Under the pieces are notes generated by a model. That model ran no database searches, had not been told where the DNA came from, and worked only from the letters and a program-made list of their open reading frames with translations. A stretch of 64,000 bases of DNA from Lewinella sp. JB7 (lineage in GTDB: Bacteria > Bacteroidota > Bacteroidia > Chitinophagales > Saprospiraceae), in contig NZ_JANCTD010000006.1 in assembly GCF_024297185.1 (NCBI RefSeq), positions 186,001 through 250,000 on the forward strand, given 5' to 3'. Made by a program: the position numbers and the translations under genes. This document shows, in pieces, positions 50,427 through 59,709 of the stretch (positions are counted from its first letter, which is position 1; each line of letters starts with the position of its first letter).

Positions 50427-51153
50427 TCGCCCATTCGCGTGAAACGTTTTTTGACCAAATCTTTTTCCACGGAAATGCGCTGAGTGCCCGCAGGTGGCGC
50501 TCGTGGTGGAGATCCGTACCTAGATATGCCGCTAAATTGCTATGGAGAAGTTCACGACCCCACCGGTCTGGGCCCTTACCGTAATATCCGGATAACGATA
50601 GTATATTCAGTTGAAGGGACACTTCCATGTCGCGCATCCTTTCGTACACGGGCAGATTACCCGCCCAATAACGGTAACGTTCAGGGTGAGCCAGCACGAT
50701 ACGGTACCCCCCCGTTTGAAGTTTGAAGAATACTTCTTCCCAATTCGGCGGTGGACCGGCTTGAGGGAACTCAACCAGTACCGTTTTACCGTCAAGAGTC
50801 AATAGTTCCTCAGATCCGGCGAGCAAACTGGTAAAGTACTCATCAAGCATGTACTCAGCAGCTGCCTCAACCTCCACATCCACATCTGCCTCGGCTAACC
50901 CATGACGCAACTCCGATAACGACGCCCGTATAGTTGCGGGAGTGTTGAAGTGCAAATCGCCCATTACGTGAGGCGTGGCAATCAGTTTCCGGTATCCCAG
51001 ATTTACCAAACCACGGACTAGGTTGACAGCGGATTCGACGTCGGACGCTCCGTCGTCAATGCCTGGAAGAACATGACTGTGCATATCCACCCCCAGATCG
51101 GCATAGCCGAAGGGAGGTGTTTTGGTGGTACGAAAGAACGAAAGAAAGTCCAT
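50410..51153 (-). CDS. PHP-family tyrosine-protein phosphatase (CpsB/YwqE-like)
   Basis: 247 residues from ATG 51153 (MDFLSFFRTTK), eight bases after the upstream stop; a TTG at 51174 is possible. Metal-binding motifs of the PHP fold: VDMHSHVLPGIDDGA, IATPHVMGD, LVEFPQAGPPPNW, LAHPERYRYW and LGTDLHHERH. The family dephosphorylates BY-kinases, so this is the likely partner of the Wzc-like kinase encoded two genes downstream, resetting its Tyr-rich tail. It is cytoplasmic. Confidence 0.9.
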   Translation of the reverse strand: MDFLSFFRTTKTPPFGYADLGVDMHSHVLPGIDDGASDVESAVNLVRGLVNLGYRKLIATPHVMGDLHFNTPATIRASLSELRHGLAEADVDVEVEAAAEYMLDEYFTSLLAGSEELLTLDGKTVLVEFPQAGPPPNWEEVFFKLQTGGYRIVLAHPERYRYWAGNLPVYERMRDMEVSLQLNILSLSGYYGKGPDRWGRELLHSNLAAYLGTDLHHERHLRALSAFPWKKIWSKNVSREWANVRLQ

Positions 51154-51161
51154 GAATGAGT

Positions 51162-52487
51162 CTACAGTCGCCAAATCACTTCGCCCTCTCTTGCTTCGGT
51201 GCGGTCGAAGAGAGCTTTTAAATCAAAAAGAACTAACTGTTGGCCTTCTTTCGTTAACCCTCTGAAGTAAGCCAAATCACGCTCTCGACATTCTCGATGA
51301 GCCACCGCCACCATTACCGCGTCGTAATCCCTTCCGGGTTCATCTTGCATACTAATACGGTATTCCCGAGCTACTTCGTTAGGATTAGCATGAGGATCCA
51401 CCAGGTGCACGTTGATGCCATAATTCATTAATTCGTGCACCACCTCAAAAATTTTCGAATTTCGGATGTCGGCTACGTCCTCCTTAAATGTCGCCCCCAT
51501 CACCAGTACCTTAGCCTGATTCGGATTGATGTCTCGCTGAAGCAGTAACTGCGTCAGCTCCTTTGCGATGAACGCCGGCATGCCGTCATTAACGCGACGG
51601 CCGCTCGCGATTACTTGAGGATCGTACCCTACCTGCTTAGCTTTGTGTAATAGATAGTAGGGATCGACACTGATACAATGCCCACCAACAAGTCCCGGCT
51701 GAAACTTCAGAAAGTTCCACTTCGTACCCGCAGCCTCCAAGACTTCTTGTGTATCAATACTCAACTTCTTAAATATGATGCTAAGTTCGTTGACAAAACT
51801 GATATTCAAATCCCGTTGAGCGTTTTCAATTACTTTAGCCGCTTCGGCTACCTTGATGCTCGGTGCACGGTGCAGACCGGCCGTAACTACACTACCATAG
51901 ATCGCCGCGACAACATCTGCCGTCTGAGGATTGCTTCCCGCAACGATCTTAAGAATCTTATCCACGGTATGCACCTTGTCTCCCGGATTAATGCGCTCGG
52001 GACTGTATCCGACAAAAAAATCCTTATTGAATGTGAGTCCGCTTTCTCGCTCTAGTATGGGAGCGCAGTCTTCCTCTGTACACCCCGGATACACCGTGGA
52101 TTCATAAACGACAATATCGCCTGCCTTCAAAATTTTACCCAGGGTTTCCGAAGCGCCAAGCAGGGGCTTGAGATTAGGTTCACGGGCGGCACTGATGGGC
52201 GTCGGCACGGCAACTATGTGAAAACTAGCTTCCCGCAGCCGGGTAGGATCAGTTGTAAATTCAATATCTTTCCCAGCGAACGCTTCAGCCTCCAACTCCT
52301 CGCTAGGATCAATTCCCGCCTGCATCAACTTGATCCGTTCCGGACTAATGTCGAAGCCAATTACCCGATACTTACCGGCCAGCAATAAAGCCAACGGCAA
52401 TCCGACGTATCCGAGGCCAACCACGGAGATCGCCTCGGTCTTATCTCTGAAAGTAGAAAGTCGGTCTTCCAAGGTAAATTGATTCAT
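51162..52487 (-). CDS. UDP-N-acetylhexosamine/UDP-sugar 6-dehydrogenase (TviB/WbpA-like)
   Basis: 441 residues; oxidises C6 of a UDP-sugar to a uronic acid with two NAD. VVGLGYVGLPLALLLAG (NAD loop), VVYESTVYPGCTEE, GYSPERINPGD, the catalytic loop KFQPGLVGGHCISVDPYYLL (active-site Cys in GGHC) and VLVMGATFKEDVADIRNSK are all typical. The VKVAEAAKVIENAQRDLNI-type region resembles the UDP-GlcNAc/UDP-GalNAc dehydrogenases (TviB, WbpO) more than UDP-glucose dehydrogenase. Its product could be amidated by the AsnB-like enzyme. It precedes the phosphatase gene by eight bases; the 188 bases before its start hold no clear promoter. Confidence 0.9.
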   Translation of the reverse strand: MNQFTLEDRLSTFRDKTEAISVVGLGYVGLPLALLLAGKYRVIGFDISPERIKLMQAGIDPSEELEAEAFAGKDIEFTTDPTRLREASFHIVAVPTPISAAREPNLKPLLGASETLGKILKAGDIVVYESTVYPGCTEEDCAPILERESGLTFNKDFFVGYSPERINPGDKVHTVDKILKIVAGSNPQTADVVAAIYGSVVTAGLHRAPSIKVAEAAKVIENAQRDLNISFVNELSIIFKKLSIDTQEVLEAAGTKWNFLKFQPGLVGGHCISVDPYYLLHKAKQVGYDPQVIASGRRVNDGMPAFIAKELTQLLLQRDINPNQAKVLVMGATFKEDVADIRNSKIFEVVHELMNYGINVHLVDPHANPNEVAREYRISMQDEPGRDYDAVMVAVAHRECRERDLAYFRGLTKEGQQLVLFDLKALFDRTEAREGEVIWRL

Positions 52488-52675
52488 TCTGGGTAATTGG
52501 TAATTTTGCTAATATCCGTGTCCGGAGCCTCTCGGTAAAAAATTGGGAGCGGTAGACCAATACTGGCCTTCTAATTAGTTTTTGATGATTTATATGCCTG
52601 ACTAATCTTTCGCCACATCACCCAGACCTACCTACTACAACGGGCACCTTTCTGAATTAGTAAAAATATCCGCGT

Positions 52676-53725
52676 TTAAAGGCCATAATATTCTCGATAC
52701 CAATGTATGAACTGACTAATCCCCTCCCTAAGAGAAGTTTTCGGCTGGTACCCTAGTTCCCTGATTGTGGTACCGACGTCGGCATAAGTGGCGGCAACAT
52801 CGCCCGGTTGAATATCCGCGTATTCTTTCACTGCTTTAAGGTTCAGTTGATCCTCAATTTCTCTGATGAAGTCAGACAGTTTGACGGGTTGATTGTTGCC
52901 CAAATTATAGAGCCGGTAAGGCCCAGGGGCAGTGCTGGGATTGGGGTCGGACTTGTTCCATTCCGGATCCCCTGCGGGGGGTGAGCCCATCGCCCGTACG
53001 ATCCCCTCCACGATGTCGTCGATGTATGTAAAGTCGCGAATAGAATTGCCGTGATTAAACACTTTAATGGGCTCGCCCTTAATTATAGCTTCGGTAAATA
53101 GAAAAAACGCCATATCGGGTCGCCCCCATGGTCCGTAGACCGTGAAAAACCGCAGGCCCGTAGTTGCCAAACCGAACAGGTGACTGTAGGTATGTGCCAT
53201 CAGTTCGTTACTCTTCTTCGATGCGGCGTAAAGACTTATAGGATGATCTACGTTATCACTCGTGGATAGCGGCATTTTACGGTTAAGTCCGTAAACGCTG
53301 GAACTGGATGCATAAATAAGGTGCTCTACCCCGTGGTGACGACAAGCTTCCAACACATTGATAAAGCCGACTATATTACTATTTACGTACGGTTGCGGAT
53401 TGACCAAGCTATACCGTACTCCTGCCTGGGCCGCCAGATTAATAACGGAGGCAAATTTTTCGGCGGCGAACAAGGCGTTCATCCGGTCGCGATCCGCAAT
53501 ATCCAACTGAATAAAACGGTAGTTCGGATGCTTGTGACTCTGAACTATCTCCCCGTATTCAATCTCGCTTTCATTGATGCCAGCCTCCCTTAATCTAGCG
53601 TACTTCATACGTACGCTATAGTAATCATTGATTACATCGAGTCCCAAGACCTGTTCGCCAGCTTGGACCAAACGCTCGGCAAGATGAAAGCCGATGAACC
53701 CCGCCGTGCCGGTAATAAGTATCAA
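52676..53725 (-). CDS. UDP-glucuronate 4-epimerase-like SDR (CapI type)
   Basis: 349 residues from a TTG start (ILITGTAGFIGFHLAERLV); an upstream in-frame TGA rules out a longer protein. NAD-binding TGTAGFIG, DVINDYYSVRMKYARL (family-typical), LAAQAGVRYSLVNP, YASSSSVYG, YAASKKSNELMAH (catalytic YxxxK), FFTVYGPWGRPDMA (a CapI/UGE signature) and GNSIRDFTYIDDIVEG. It would convert a UDP-glucuronate to the galacturonate form. Gaps on both sides (104 and 188 bases) are larger than usual here, and I see no firm promoter in them. Confidence 0.88.
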   Translation of the reverse strand: MILITGTAGFIGFHLAERLVQAGEQVLGLDVINDYYSVRMKYARLREAGINESEIEYGEIVQSHKHPNYRFIQLDIADRDRMNALFAAEKFASVINLAAQAGVRYSLVNPQPYVNSNIVGFINVLEACRHHGVEHLIYASSSSVYGLNRKMPLSTSDNVDHPISLYAASKKSNELMAHTYSHLFGLATTGLRFFTVYGPWGRPDMAFFLFTEAIIKGEPIKVFNHGNSIRDFTYIDDIVEGIVRAMGSPPAGDPEWNKSDPNPSTAPGPYRLYNLGNNQPVKLSDFIREIEDQLNLKAVKEYADIQPGDVAATYADVGTTIRELGYQPKTSLREGISQFIHWYREYYGL

Positions 53726-53829
53726 TCTAAGTTGAACGGTGTAGTTGGCAGCGTTCGCTCATACAATGCTGCGGGTATTAAGCTGATCCCCCCTAACTTT
53801 ATTATGCTACGAATCACAGGGGCCGCGCT

Positions 53830-55641
53830 TTACCCGATCGCCTGAAGCGCAACCATGTTCTGGAACGTTTCCGAAGTCTGACATAGGCTCTCGAACGTTC
53901 CGATTTCGTACCGGCCACCGGGTTTCAGATAGAGGATCTTATCCGCCTTACGGATGGTCGACAGCCGGTGGGCAATCACGATCATGGTATAGCTTCCCGA
54001 AAGACTTTCGATATTCTCCTGAATCAAGTTTTCACTTTGGGAGTCAAGAGCCGAAGTAGCTTCGTCTAGCACCAGGATGTCAATGTCCCGGTAGAGCTCC
54101 CGGGCAATGGAGATCCTTTGTCGCTGACCCCCGCTAAGATTAACGCCATTGATCCCGATGTGGGTATCCAGCCCCTGCGATAGCGCGTTCACGAACTGAT
54201 CCGCATGCGCCAGCCGCAACGCCTCCCATACGCGCGCCTCGGTTTCTTCGGTCCGTGGTTCCCAGAAGCTAATGTTGTTATAGATCGTATCGCTGAACAC
54301 TTGCGGTTCTTGTGTCACGTATCCTATCCGATCACGCAACGAATAGGTGTCTATCCCCGGACTATCTATTCCATTAATCCATAACATTCCTGGTGGGACT
54401 TTTAGCAGTCCACAGATTATATTTACCAGTGTTGTCTTTCCAGTACCACTCTCCCCCACGATCCCTATAGTCTCGTTTTTGTGGATCGTTAAGTTGATCT
54501 TTTGTAAGAGGTCATTGTCTTCGTATCCATAGGTCAACCCGGTAAGCTCTATTGAATTGTCCACCTGATACATCGTATAACTCCCCGTAATCTCCTGATG
54601 CACTTCCAGATCGGCTACGAATGCCTCCATATTTTCAATAGATCCCGAAGTACCTAAAAAGGTATTATAATGACTTTGGACGGCTACAAGAAAGGTTAGC
54701 CCCCGGTAAAAAAACAGCAAACTTAAGATAAGAGCGCCTAAAGTCGCCCCAAAGATTTTAAGCTGAACTAATATTGCAATGACCACAATAGCCATTATAA
54801 TCGGCTCCCGAATCGCTGTGGCAACGCTGTTCATCGTACCCACTTTTCGCTGTCCCCTTTCTACATGACGGATGGTCTGATCAATCTTTTCCTTGTATTT
54901 TTGAATGAGATTGGTCGCCTTCAAAAACTTGAAGCTGGATACGCTTTGGATCAGATAACCTTGAAAGGTGTGCGTCGTAGCGGTAATCTGTCGGGAAGCC
55001 TTTTTGGTAGTTTGGTAGATTTTATTAAAGGCCAAGTTAGACAAAAGTCCACCAACCGCAACGATTATTGCAAATTGTGGATTAGCCGTATACGCCAGTC
55101 CTATATACACCAAGGTCATTACCCCGAATTGGAGCATCGAAAAGTAACTCCGGAACGCCGAATTCAATCGCTCAACTTCATTACTGAACGTATTTTGAAT
55201 CCGTCCGGAATCAGCCATCGAGAACGCGCGGTAGTCATAACCGGCCAGTAACTCCATATTGCGCAGTCGCACCAAATTCGCAAATCGCTGTCGCAGGATA
55301 ACCATGTAGTAATCCGCAAAAAACTTCGCTACCCCCTTCAAAGCAAAGAAGATCAACATGATCAACAATACACTCTCCGTAGTAAGGACGACGCCGACCC
55401 CCTCGATCGCATCCGTAACCACGGACATATTACCCAGATCTTCACCCGAGTCATTGACGCCAGCTTCTCCACTAGTGGTCTTCAGCAGCGGGATAAACAT
55501 CGTCAACCCGACTCCGTCCAGTATCGCGACGAACATCGCGGCAGCTAGCGCATACAGTATACTTTTCCCCAGGTATCTATAGAAAAAGAAGAAGTAGCGA
55601 AACAGCTGCTTCGGCAATAATTTTTTAGCCGTATTTTTCAC
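53830..55641 (-). CDS. ABC transporter, fused permease and ATPase (PglK/MsbA-like)
   Basis: 603 residues. N-terminal membrane domain with about six helices ([48 protein letters not shown]-type segments), then the ATPase domain: Walker [12 protein letters not shown]-loop VTQEPQVF, signature [14 protein letters not shown] and Walker [15 protein letters not shown], with H-loop IAHRLSTI. This half-transporter form acts as a homodimer; PglK-like members flip undecaprenyl-diphospho-oligosaccharides, which matches the bacillosamine-type genes of the locus. Lipid A export (MsbA) is an alternative. Overlaps rmlA by ATGA; 104 bases before the next gene. Confidence 0.87.
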   Translation of the reverse strand: MKNTAKKLLPKQLFRYFFFFYRYLGKSILYALAAAMFVAILDGVGLTMFIPLLKTTSGEAGVNDSGEDLGNMSVVTDAIEGVGVVLTTESVLLIMLIFFALKGVAKFFADYYMVILRQRFANLVRLRNMELLAGYDYRAFSMADSGRIQNTFSNEVERLNSAFRSYFSMLQFGVMTLVYIGLAYTANPQFAIIVAVGGLLSNLAFNKIYQTTKKASRQITATTHTFQGYLIQSVSSFKFLKATNLIQKYKEKIDQTIRHVERGQRKVGTMNSVATAIREPIIMAIVVIAILVQLKIFGATLGALILSLLFFYRGLTFLVAVQSHYNTFLGTSGSIENMEAFVADLEVHQEITGSYTMYQVDNSIELTGLTYGYEDNDLLQKINLTIHKNETIGIVGESGTGKTTLVNIICGLLKVPPGMLWINGIDSPGIDTYSLRDRIGYVTQEPQVFSDTIYNNISFWEPRTEETEARVWEALRLAHADQFVNALSQGLDTHIGINGVNLSGGQRQRISIARELYRDIDILVLDEATSALDSQSENLIQENIESLSGSYTMIVIAHRLSTIRKADKILYLKPGGRYEIGTFESLCQTSETFQNMVALQAIG

Positions 55642-56507
55642 CTCTTCACTAATATATCTCCTAAATACTTTCCGTACCCGCTCTTAGTCATAGCTTTCGC
55701 TAAGGACGACAGACGCTCATCATCAATCCACCCCATCCGCCATGCCACCTCCTCGATACACCCAATCTTAAGCCCCTGCCGCTTCTCGATCACCCGCACG
55801 AATTCCGCCGCGTCGTGCAGGCTTTCGAAAGTACCGGTATCGAGCCAGGCCGTGCCCCGCTGCATGATGCCTACCTGCAGTTCGCCCCGTTGGAGGTACC
55901 ACTGGTTGATGTCGGTGATTTCGTACTCACCGCGGGCACTGGGCACGACGTTCTTAGCGACTTCCACCACCCGATCGTCGTAGAAATACAGTCCGGGTAC
56001 GGCGTACTTGCTCTTAGGATCTCTCGGCTTTTCCTCTATCGATACGGCGCGCTGGGTCGTATCGAACTCCACTACGCCGTAGCGCTCGGGGTCATGCACC
56101 GGATAGGCGAACACCCGGGCACCACGGGTCAGGGAGGCACTCTCACGAAGCAACTGGGATAATCCGGCTCCGTGGAAAATGTTATCGCCCAAAATCAGGG
56201 CGCAGTCGTCACCGGCGATAAACTCCTCCCCGATGATAAAGGCCTGTGCCAGTCCGTTGGGCACTTCCTGCACCGCAAACTCGAACCGACAACCGAGTTC
56301 GCTCCCGTCTCCTAGCAGGTTGCGGAAGGCGGATTGATCCCCCGGTGTAGTGATGATTAGTATCTCCCGAATGCCCGCCAGCATCAGAATGCTCAGGGGA
56401 TAGTACACCATGGGTTTGTCATACACCGGCATCAACTGCTTGCATACCCCCTTGGTAATGGGATACAGACGCGTACCACTGCCGCCGGCCAGTACGATCC
56501 CCTTCAC
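55638..56507 (-). CDS. rmlA: Glucose-1-phosphate thymidylyltransferase RmlA
   Basis: 289 residues from a GTG start at 56507 ([17 protein letters not shown]), which overlaps the rmlB stop as GTGA; a longer reading adds an unlikely leader. Makes dTDP-glucose. Signature [72 protein letters not shown] and [10 protein letters not shown]. The length is typical of RmlA. Works with RmlB to give dTDP-4-keto-6-deoxyglucose; no rmlC or rmlD is in this window. Confidence 0.95.
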   Translation of the reverse strand: MKGIVLAGGSGTRLYPITKGVCKQLMPVYDKPMVYYPLSILMLAGIREILIITTPGDQSAFRNLLGDGSELGCRFEFAVQEVPNGLAQAFIIGEEFIAGDDCALILGDNIFHGAGLSQLLRESASLTRGARVFAYPVHDPERYGVVEFDTTQRAVSIEEKPRDPKSKYAVPGLYFYDDRVVEVAKNVVPSARGEYEITDINQWYLQRGELQVGIMQRGTAWLDTGTFESLHDAAEFVRVIEKRQGLKIGCIEEVAWRMGWIDDERLSSLAKAMTKSGYGKYLGDILVKR

Positions 56508-57565
56508 GAGCGGTTTTGGTACATGGTCTGGTAATAGTCCTGATAGGCCCCGCTGGTGACGGAGCGCAGCCACTCCTCGTTCTCGAGGTACCAGTCGACG
56601 GTCTTCGCGATGCCCTCCTCGAACTGCAGGCTTGGCGCCCAGCCCAGTTCCTCCCGCACCTTCGTGGCGTCAATGGCGTACCGCATATCGTGACCGGCGC
56701 GGTCGGGAACGTAGCTGATCAGTTCCTCACTGCTCCCGCGTTCCCGCCCTAATTTTTCGTCCATCGTGCGGCAAATGACCCGCGCCAGGTCGATATTGCG
56801 CCACTCGTTCCCGCCGCCGATGTTGTAGGTCTCCCCCACCCTGCCCCCGTGCAGGATCGCGTCAATGGCGCGGGCGTGATCCTCGACGTAGAGCCAGTCC
56901 CGCACGTTCAGCCCCTTTCCGTAGACGGGTAGCGGCTTTTCGTGACGTATGTTGTTGATGAACAGCGGGATCAGCTTTTCGGGGAATTGATAGGGCCCGT
57001 AGTTATTCGAGCAGTTGCTGATCACGACCGGTAGTCCGTAGGTATGGTGCCAAGCACGAACCAGGTGATCGCTTCCCGCCTTGGAAGCTGAATAAGGACT
57101 CCGGGGGTCATAGTCGGTTTCTTCCGTAAAGTAGCCGGTCTCCCCCAGCGAACCGTATACCTCGTCCGTCGAGACGTGGTAGAAGAGCTTCCCACCGAAG
57201 TTTCCCTTCCAGGCTTCCCTAGCCGCCTGCAGCATCGTTGCGGTACCGACGACGTTCGTCCGTACAAATACCAGGGGGTCCTCAATGCTGCGGTCCACGT
57301 GACTCTCCGCCGCCAGATGAATCACGGTGTCGATCGGGTACACCGCGAAGATCTTCCGGATAGCGTCCAGGTCCGTAACGTCGGCCTTTACGAAGCTGTA
57401 GTTGTCCCGTTTCTCCAGATCCGCGACATTGGCCAGGTTACCGGCGTAAGTCAGCGCGTCGAGGTTGATGAAACTGTAGTCCGCATACCGGTTTACCAGC
57501 AGCCGCAGTACGTGTGACCCGATGAATCCGGCCCCACCCGTCACTAGAATCGTCTTTGAGGTCAT
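56504..57565 (-). CDS. rmlB: dTDP-glucose 4,6-dehydratase RmlB
   Basis: 353 residues from ATG 57565 ([20 protein letters not shown]); the open frame upstream overlaps the glycosyltransferase gene in another frame and was not used. NAD loop [24 protein letters not shown] (RmlB signature), [27 protein letters not shown] (active-site DE), [12 protein letters not shown] (YxxxK), [15 protein letters not shown] and [12 protein letters not shown]. It shares an ATGA overlap with the upstream glycosyltransferase and GTGA with rmlA. Confidence 0.95.
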   Translation of the reverse strand: MTSKTILVTGGAGFIGSHVLRLLVNRYADYSFINLDALTYAGNLANVADLEKRDNYSFVKADVTDLDAIRKIFAVYPIDTVIHLAAESHVDRSIEDPLVFVRTNVVGTATMLQAAREAWKGNFGGKLFYHVSTDEVYGSLGETGYFTEETDYDPRSPYSASKAGSDHLVRAWHHTYGLPVVISNCSNNYGPYQFPEKLIPLFINNIRHEKPLPVYGKGLNVRDWLYVEDHARAIDAILHGGRVGETYNIGGGNEWRNIDLARVICRTMDEKLGRERGSSEELISYVPDRAGHDMRYAIDATKVREELGWAPSLQFEEGIAKTVDWYLENEEWLRSVTSGAYQDYYQTMYQNRS

Positions 57566-58884
57566 GCCGCAATTTCGTCCAGCCATCCCGCCAGTCGACG
57601 GACCAGCACCGGGTGACTGTATTCCTCGATCGATGCGCGACTTCGCGAGGAGTGCTCGCCCGCCAGGTACCGTTCGTAGAGCAGACGGAGTTCGCGGGCG
57701 GCACGCGCAGGAGCAGCGTCGTACGGCAGGGAGCAACCGCTACCGGTGTCGGCGACGATGCCCGCCACGTCGCTGTCGGCCGGACCAAAGTTCACGATCG
57801 GCCGGCCCGCGGCCAGGTATTCGAAGAGTTTACCGGGAATACGACCGGCCGCGTTTTCCTGCTGGTTGAGCAGCAGCAGCAGAGCGTAACTGTCGACCGT
57901 CTCTTGCAGGGCCTCGGCGCGACTCACCGAACCGCCGTAGTAGGTCTGCGCATTCAGTCCGAATTCCGCGATCCGTTGCCGGACGCGGTGATCCACCTGT
58001 CCGAAGAGCCGCAACTGAAACGCCTCCGCAAATCCCGAAACCTCTTCCTTCAGTTGGGCGATGGCCGCAAACAACGCTTCCGGGTTGCGGTCGTGGCCCA
58101 TAATGCCGAGGTGGGTCAGCGTAAATTTTTCGTGGGGTTTCCGGGTAAGTCCGGCGAAGTCGTCCGGGTCGTAACCCCAGTACAGTACCTCCACGTTTTT
58201 GGCGCCAATATCCTCGAGATCACGCTTCCAGCTCGGACTTGCGATGGTGGTACGTGCAGCCTGGTTGAAGGCCTCCCGTTCCATCCGCTCGTGTCTGCGC
58301 CGTCCCCAGGAGGTGAGGTGGAGCATCCGGTAGTAATCGACCTGCGTCCAGGGATCCTGAAAATCCGCCAGCCAGGGTAAGCCCGTCCGCCGGCTCACCA
58401 GGGTAGCGATGCGGGTATTGCTGTGGGGCGGGCCGTCGGACAGAATCGCGTCTACCGGGTTTTCCTCCAGATATTCGACCAGCCGTTTGACGGAACCTCG
58501 GATCCACAGCGCGCGGGCGTCGGGGATGAAGAAGTTACTGCGGATCCAGACCGCGAGCTGGTGTTTCCAGCCCCCCGCGCTTTCGTCGGTGTAGAAAACG
58601 TTGTTGACGTTCTCATCCGCCGGTTTGCCCATGAACTTCTTGTACCAGGCGTAGGGCTCAGTAATGGGTTGGCGGATGACTTCCAGATCGGGGGGAAGGT
58701 CGCGATCGTTGCTGTGGTCGATCGTCGGGTAGTGAGCATCCCGGGCCGTAAAAATCACCGGTTCCCAACCGTACCGCCGCAAGTACTTCGCGAACTTGAG
58801 GCAGCGGAGTACCGCGATTCCACCCGAGGGGGGCCAGTAATAGGAAATAATCAGGACCCGTTTCGGTAGGGCTTCGCCGTTCAT
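57562..58884 (-). CDS. Glycosyltransferase family 4
   Basis: 440 residues. N-terminal LIISYYWPPSGGIAVLRCLK (glycine loop), ILSDGPPHSNTRIA, WLADFQDPWTQVDYY (DFxDPW motif), TLTHLGIMGHDRNPEALFAAI and GKLFEYLAAGRPIVNFG (F-E-Y donor segment). It is a paralogue in layout of the genes at 16746 and 34745. First enzyme gene after the antiterminator (61-base gap) and overlapping rmlB by ATGA. The C-terminus ends about 440, slightly longer than average, with an AREGE-free basic tail; no membrane segment. Confidence 0.84.
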   Translation of the reverse strand: MNGEALPKRVLIISYYWPPSGGIAVLRCLKFAKYLRRYGWEPVIFTARDAHYPTIDHSNDRDLPPDLEVIRQPITEPYAWYKKFMGKPADENVNNVFYTDESAGGWKHQLAVWIRSNFFIPDARALWIRGSVKRLVEYLEENPVDAILSDGPPHSNTRIATLVSRRTGLPWLADFQDPWTQVDYYRMLHLTSWGRRRHERMEREAFNQAARTTIASPSWKRDLEDIGAKNVEVLYWGYDPDDFAGLTRKPHEKFTLTHLGIMGHDRNPEALFAAIAQLKEEVSGFAEAFQLRLFGQVDHRVRQRIAEFGLNAQTYYGGSVSRAEALQETVDSYALLLLLNQQENAAGRIPGKLFEYLAAGRPIVNFGPADSDVAGIVADTGSGCSLPYDAAPARAARELRLLYERYLAGEHSSRSRASIEEYSHPVLVRRLAGWLDEIAA

Positions 58885-58945
58885 GTGTCGAGACCACTAT
58901 GTCCAAGTCGCAACCGCGGCAAGTTGACCACCTTGGTACACAATG

Positions 58946-59581
58946 CTACCAATACTTCTTTTTTGCCGTCGGCGACGGCTTTTCTTCCTGGGCGGTGGTC
59001 TGATCGTCGAGGGGAATCACGTCCGCGGGGGAAACCTCGCAGGTCATTAACCGGGCATCGAGACCACCGAAGGAGATGATGAAGGTCTTTTTATTCTTGG
59101 CACTCAGGTAGTGTCCCCGTACCCCGGAGAGGGGTCCGCGGCAAATTTCCACCAGGGTGCCGGGGTGCAGGGTTCCCAGTTTTTCCTCTACCACCCACTC
59201 CAGGGTGTCGTCGGAGGAGAGCCGCTTGAGCAGATCTATTTCCTGCAGCGTCACCTGCCGGCGATCCGCACCGATTTTGACAAAGCCAAAAACGAAGTTG
59301 ACCCGTTGCACGATGAGCGCTTCCCGGGCTACAATCCGCACGAACAGATACCCCCCCAGTAGTGGAATACGCCGAACACCGGTCTTGGATTTGTAGTTAA
59401 AGGGGCGATCCCGGAGCGGCAGAAAACACTCTACGCCCTCCTGTTGGAGCAGCTTCGCCACTACCTTCTCCTTGCGGTGCCCCACCCGTACGGCAAACCA
59501 ACGAGGTTCCGCCGGATGCAAATCATCCGTGTGGAGGGAGTTCGCGGGTTTGAGGGGTTTAAAATTGGCAGTTATCAGCAC
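58946..59581 (-). CDS. UpxY-like NusG-family transcription antiterminator
   Basis: 211 residues from a GTG at 59581. NGN domain at about 27-130 (WFAVRVGHRKEKVVAKLLQQ; VECFLPLRDRPFNYKSKTG; PLLGGYLFVRI) and a KOW domain at about 150-190 (GTLVEICRGPLSGVRGHYLS). This pattern matches the UpxY/RfaH-like specialised NusG paralogues that Bacteroidota place first in capsule operons, where they bind the elongating polymerase and prevent early termination. It is the first gene of a 45-gene run on this strand and has an exact promoter element 44 bases upstream. The Lys-rich C-terminal tail (about 195-211) looks disordered. Confidence 0.9.
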   Translation of the reverse strand: MLITANFKPLKPANSLHTDDLHPAEPRWFAVRVGHRKEKVVAKLLQQEGVECFLPLRDRPFNYKSKTGVRRIPLLGGYLFVRIVAREALIVQRVNFVFGFVKIGADRRQVTLQEIDLLKRLSSDDTLEWVVEEKLGTLHPGTLVEICRGPLSGVRGHYLSAKNKKTFIISFGGLDARLMTCEVSPADVIPLDDQTTAQEEKPSPTAKKKYW

Positions 59582-59624
59582 TAATGCAACCGATTTAGTA
59601 GAGGCGTAGCGTTCTAAGGGTGCG

Positions 59625-59632
59625 CAAAGATA
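59625..59632 (-). promoter_or_regulatory. Promoter (-7 TAnnTTTG) for the antiterminator and the polysaccharide run
   Basis: The minus strand reads TATCTTTG, an exact match to the Bacteroidota -7 consensus, 43 bases before the GTG of the antiterminator. The T-rich stretch ending the terminator of the preceding gene (minus strand TTTTTT, near 59646-59651) lies about 15-20 bases upstream, roughly where the -33 TTTG would be. This is the best promoter candidate for the whole locus. Confidence 0.55.
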
Positions 59633-59645
59633 AGTCTTTCGCTCT

Positions 59646-59686
59646 AAAAAACGACCGCTCCGGCACTTAAGTACCGAAGCGGTCGT
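59646..59686 (-). terminator. Rho-independent terminator of the T9SS-cargo gene
   Basis: Bases 59651-59686 form a 36-base near-perfect palindrome. As RNA from the minus strand each arm is 18 bases (ACGACCGCTTCGGTACTT and its partner), pairing fully if two G-U wobbles are allowed. A run of six U follows immediately (59646-59651). It lies 24 bases after the stop of the secreted repeat protein gene and separates it from the polysaccharide run, so the run is not simply read from that gene. Confidence 0.9.
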
Positions 59687-59709
59687 CTAGTCTCCAAATC
59701 CACGAAATT

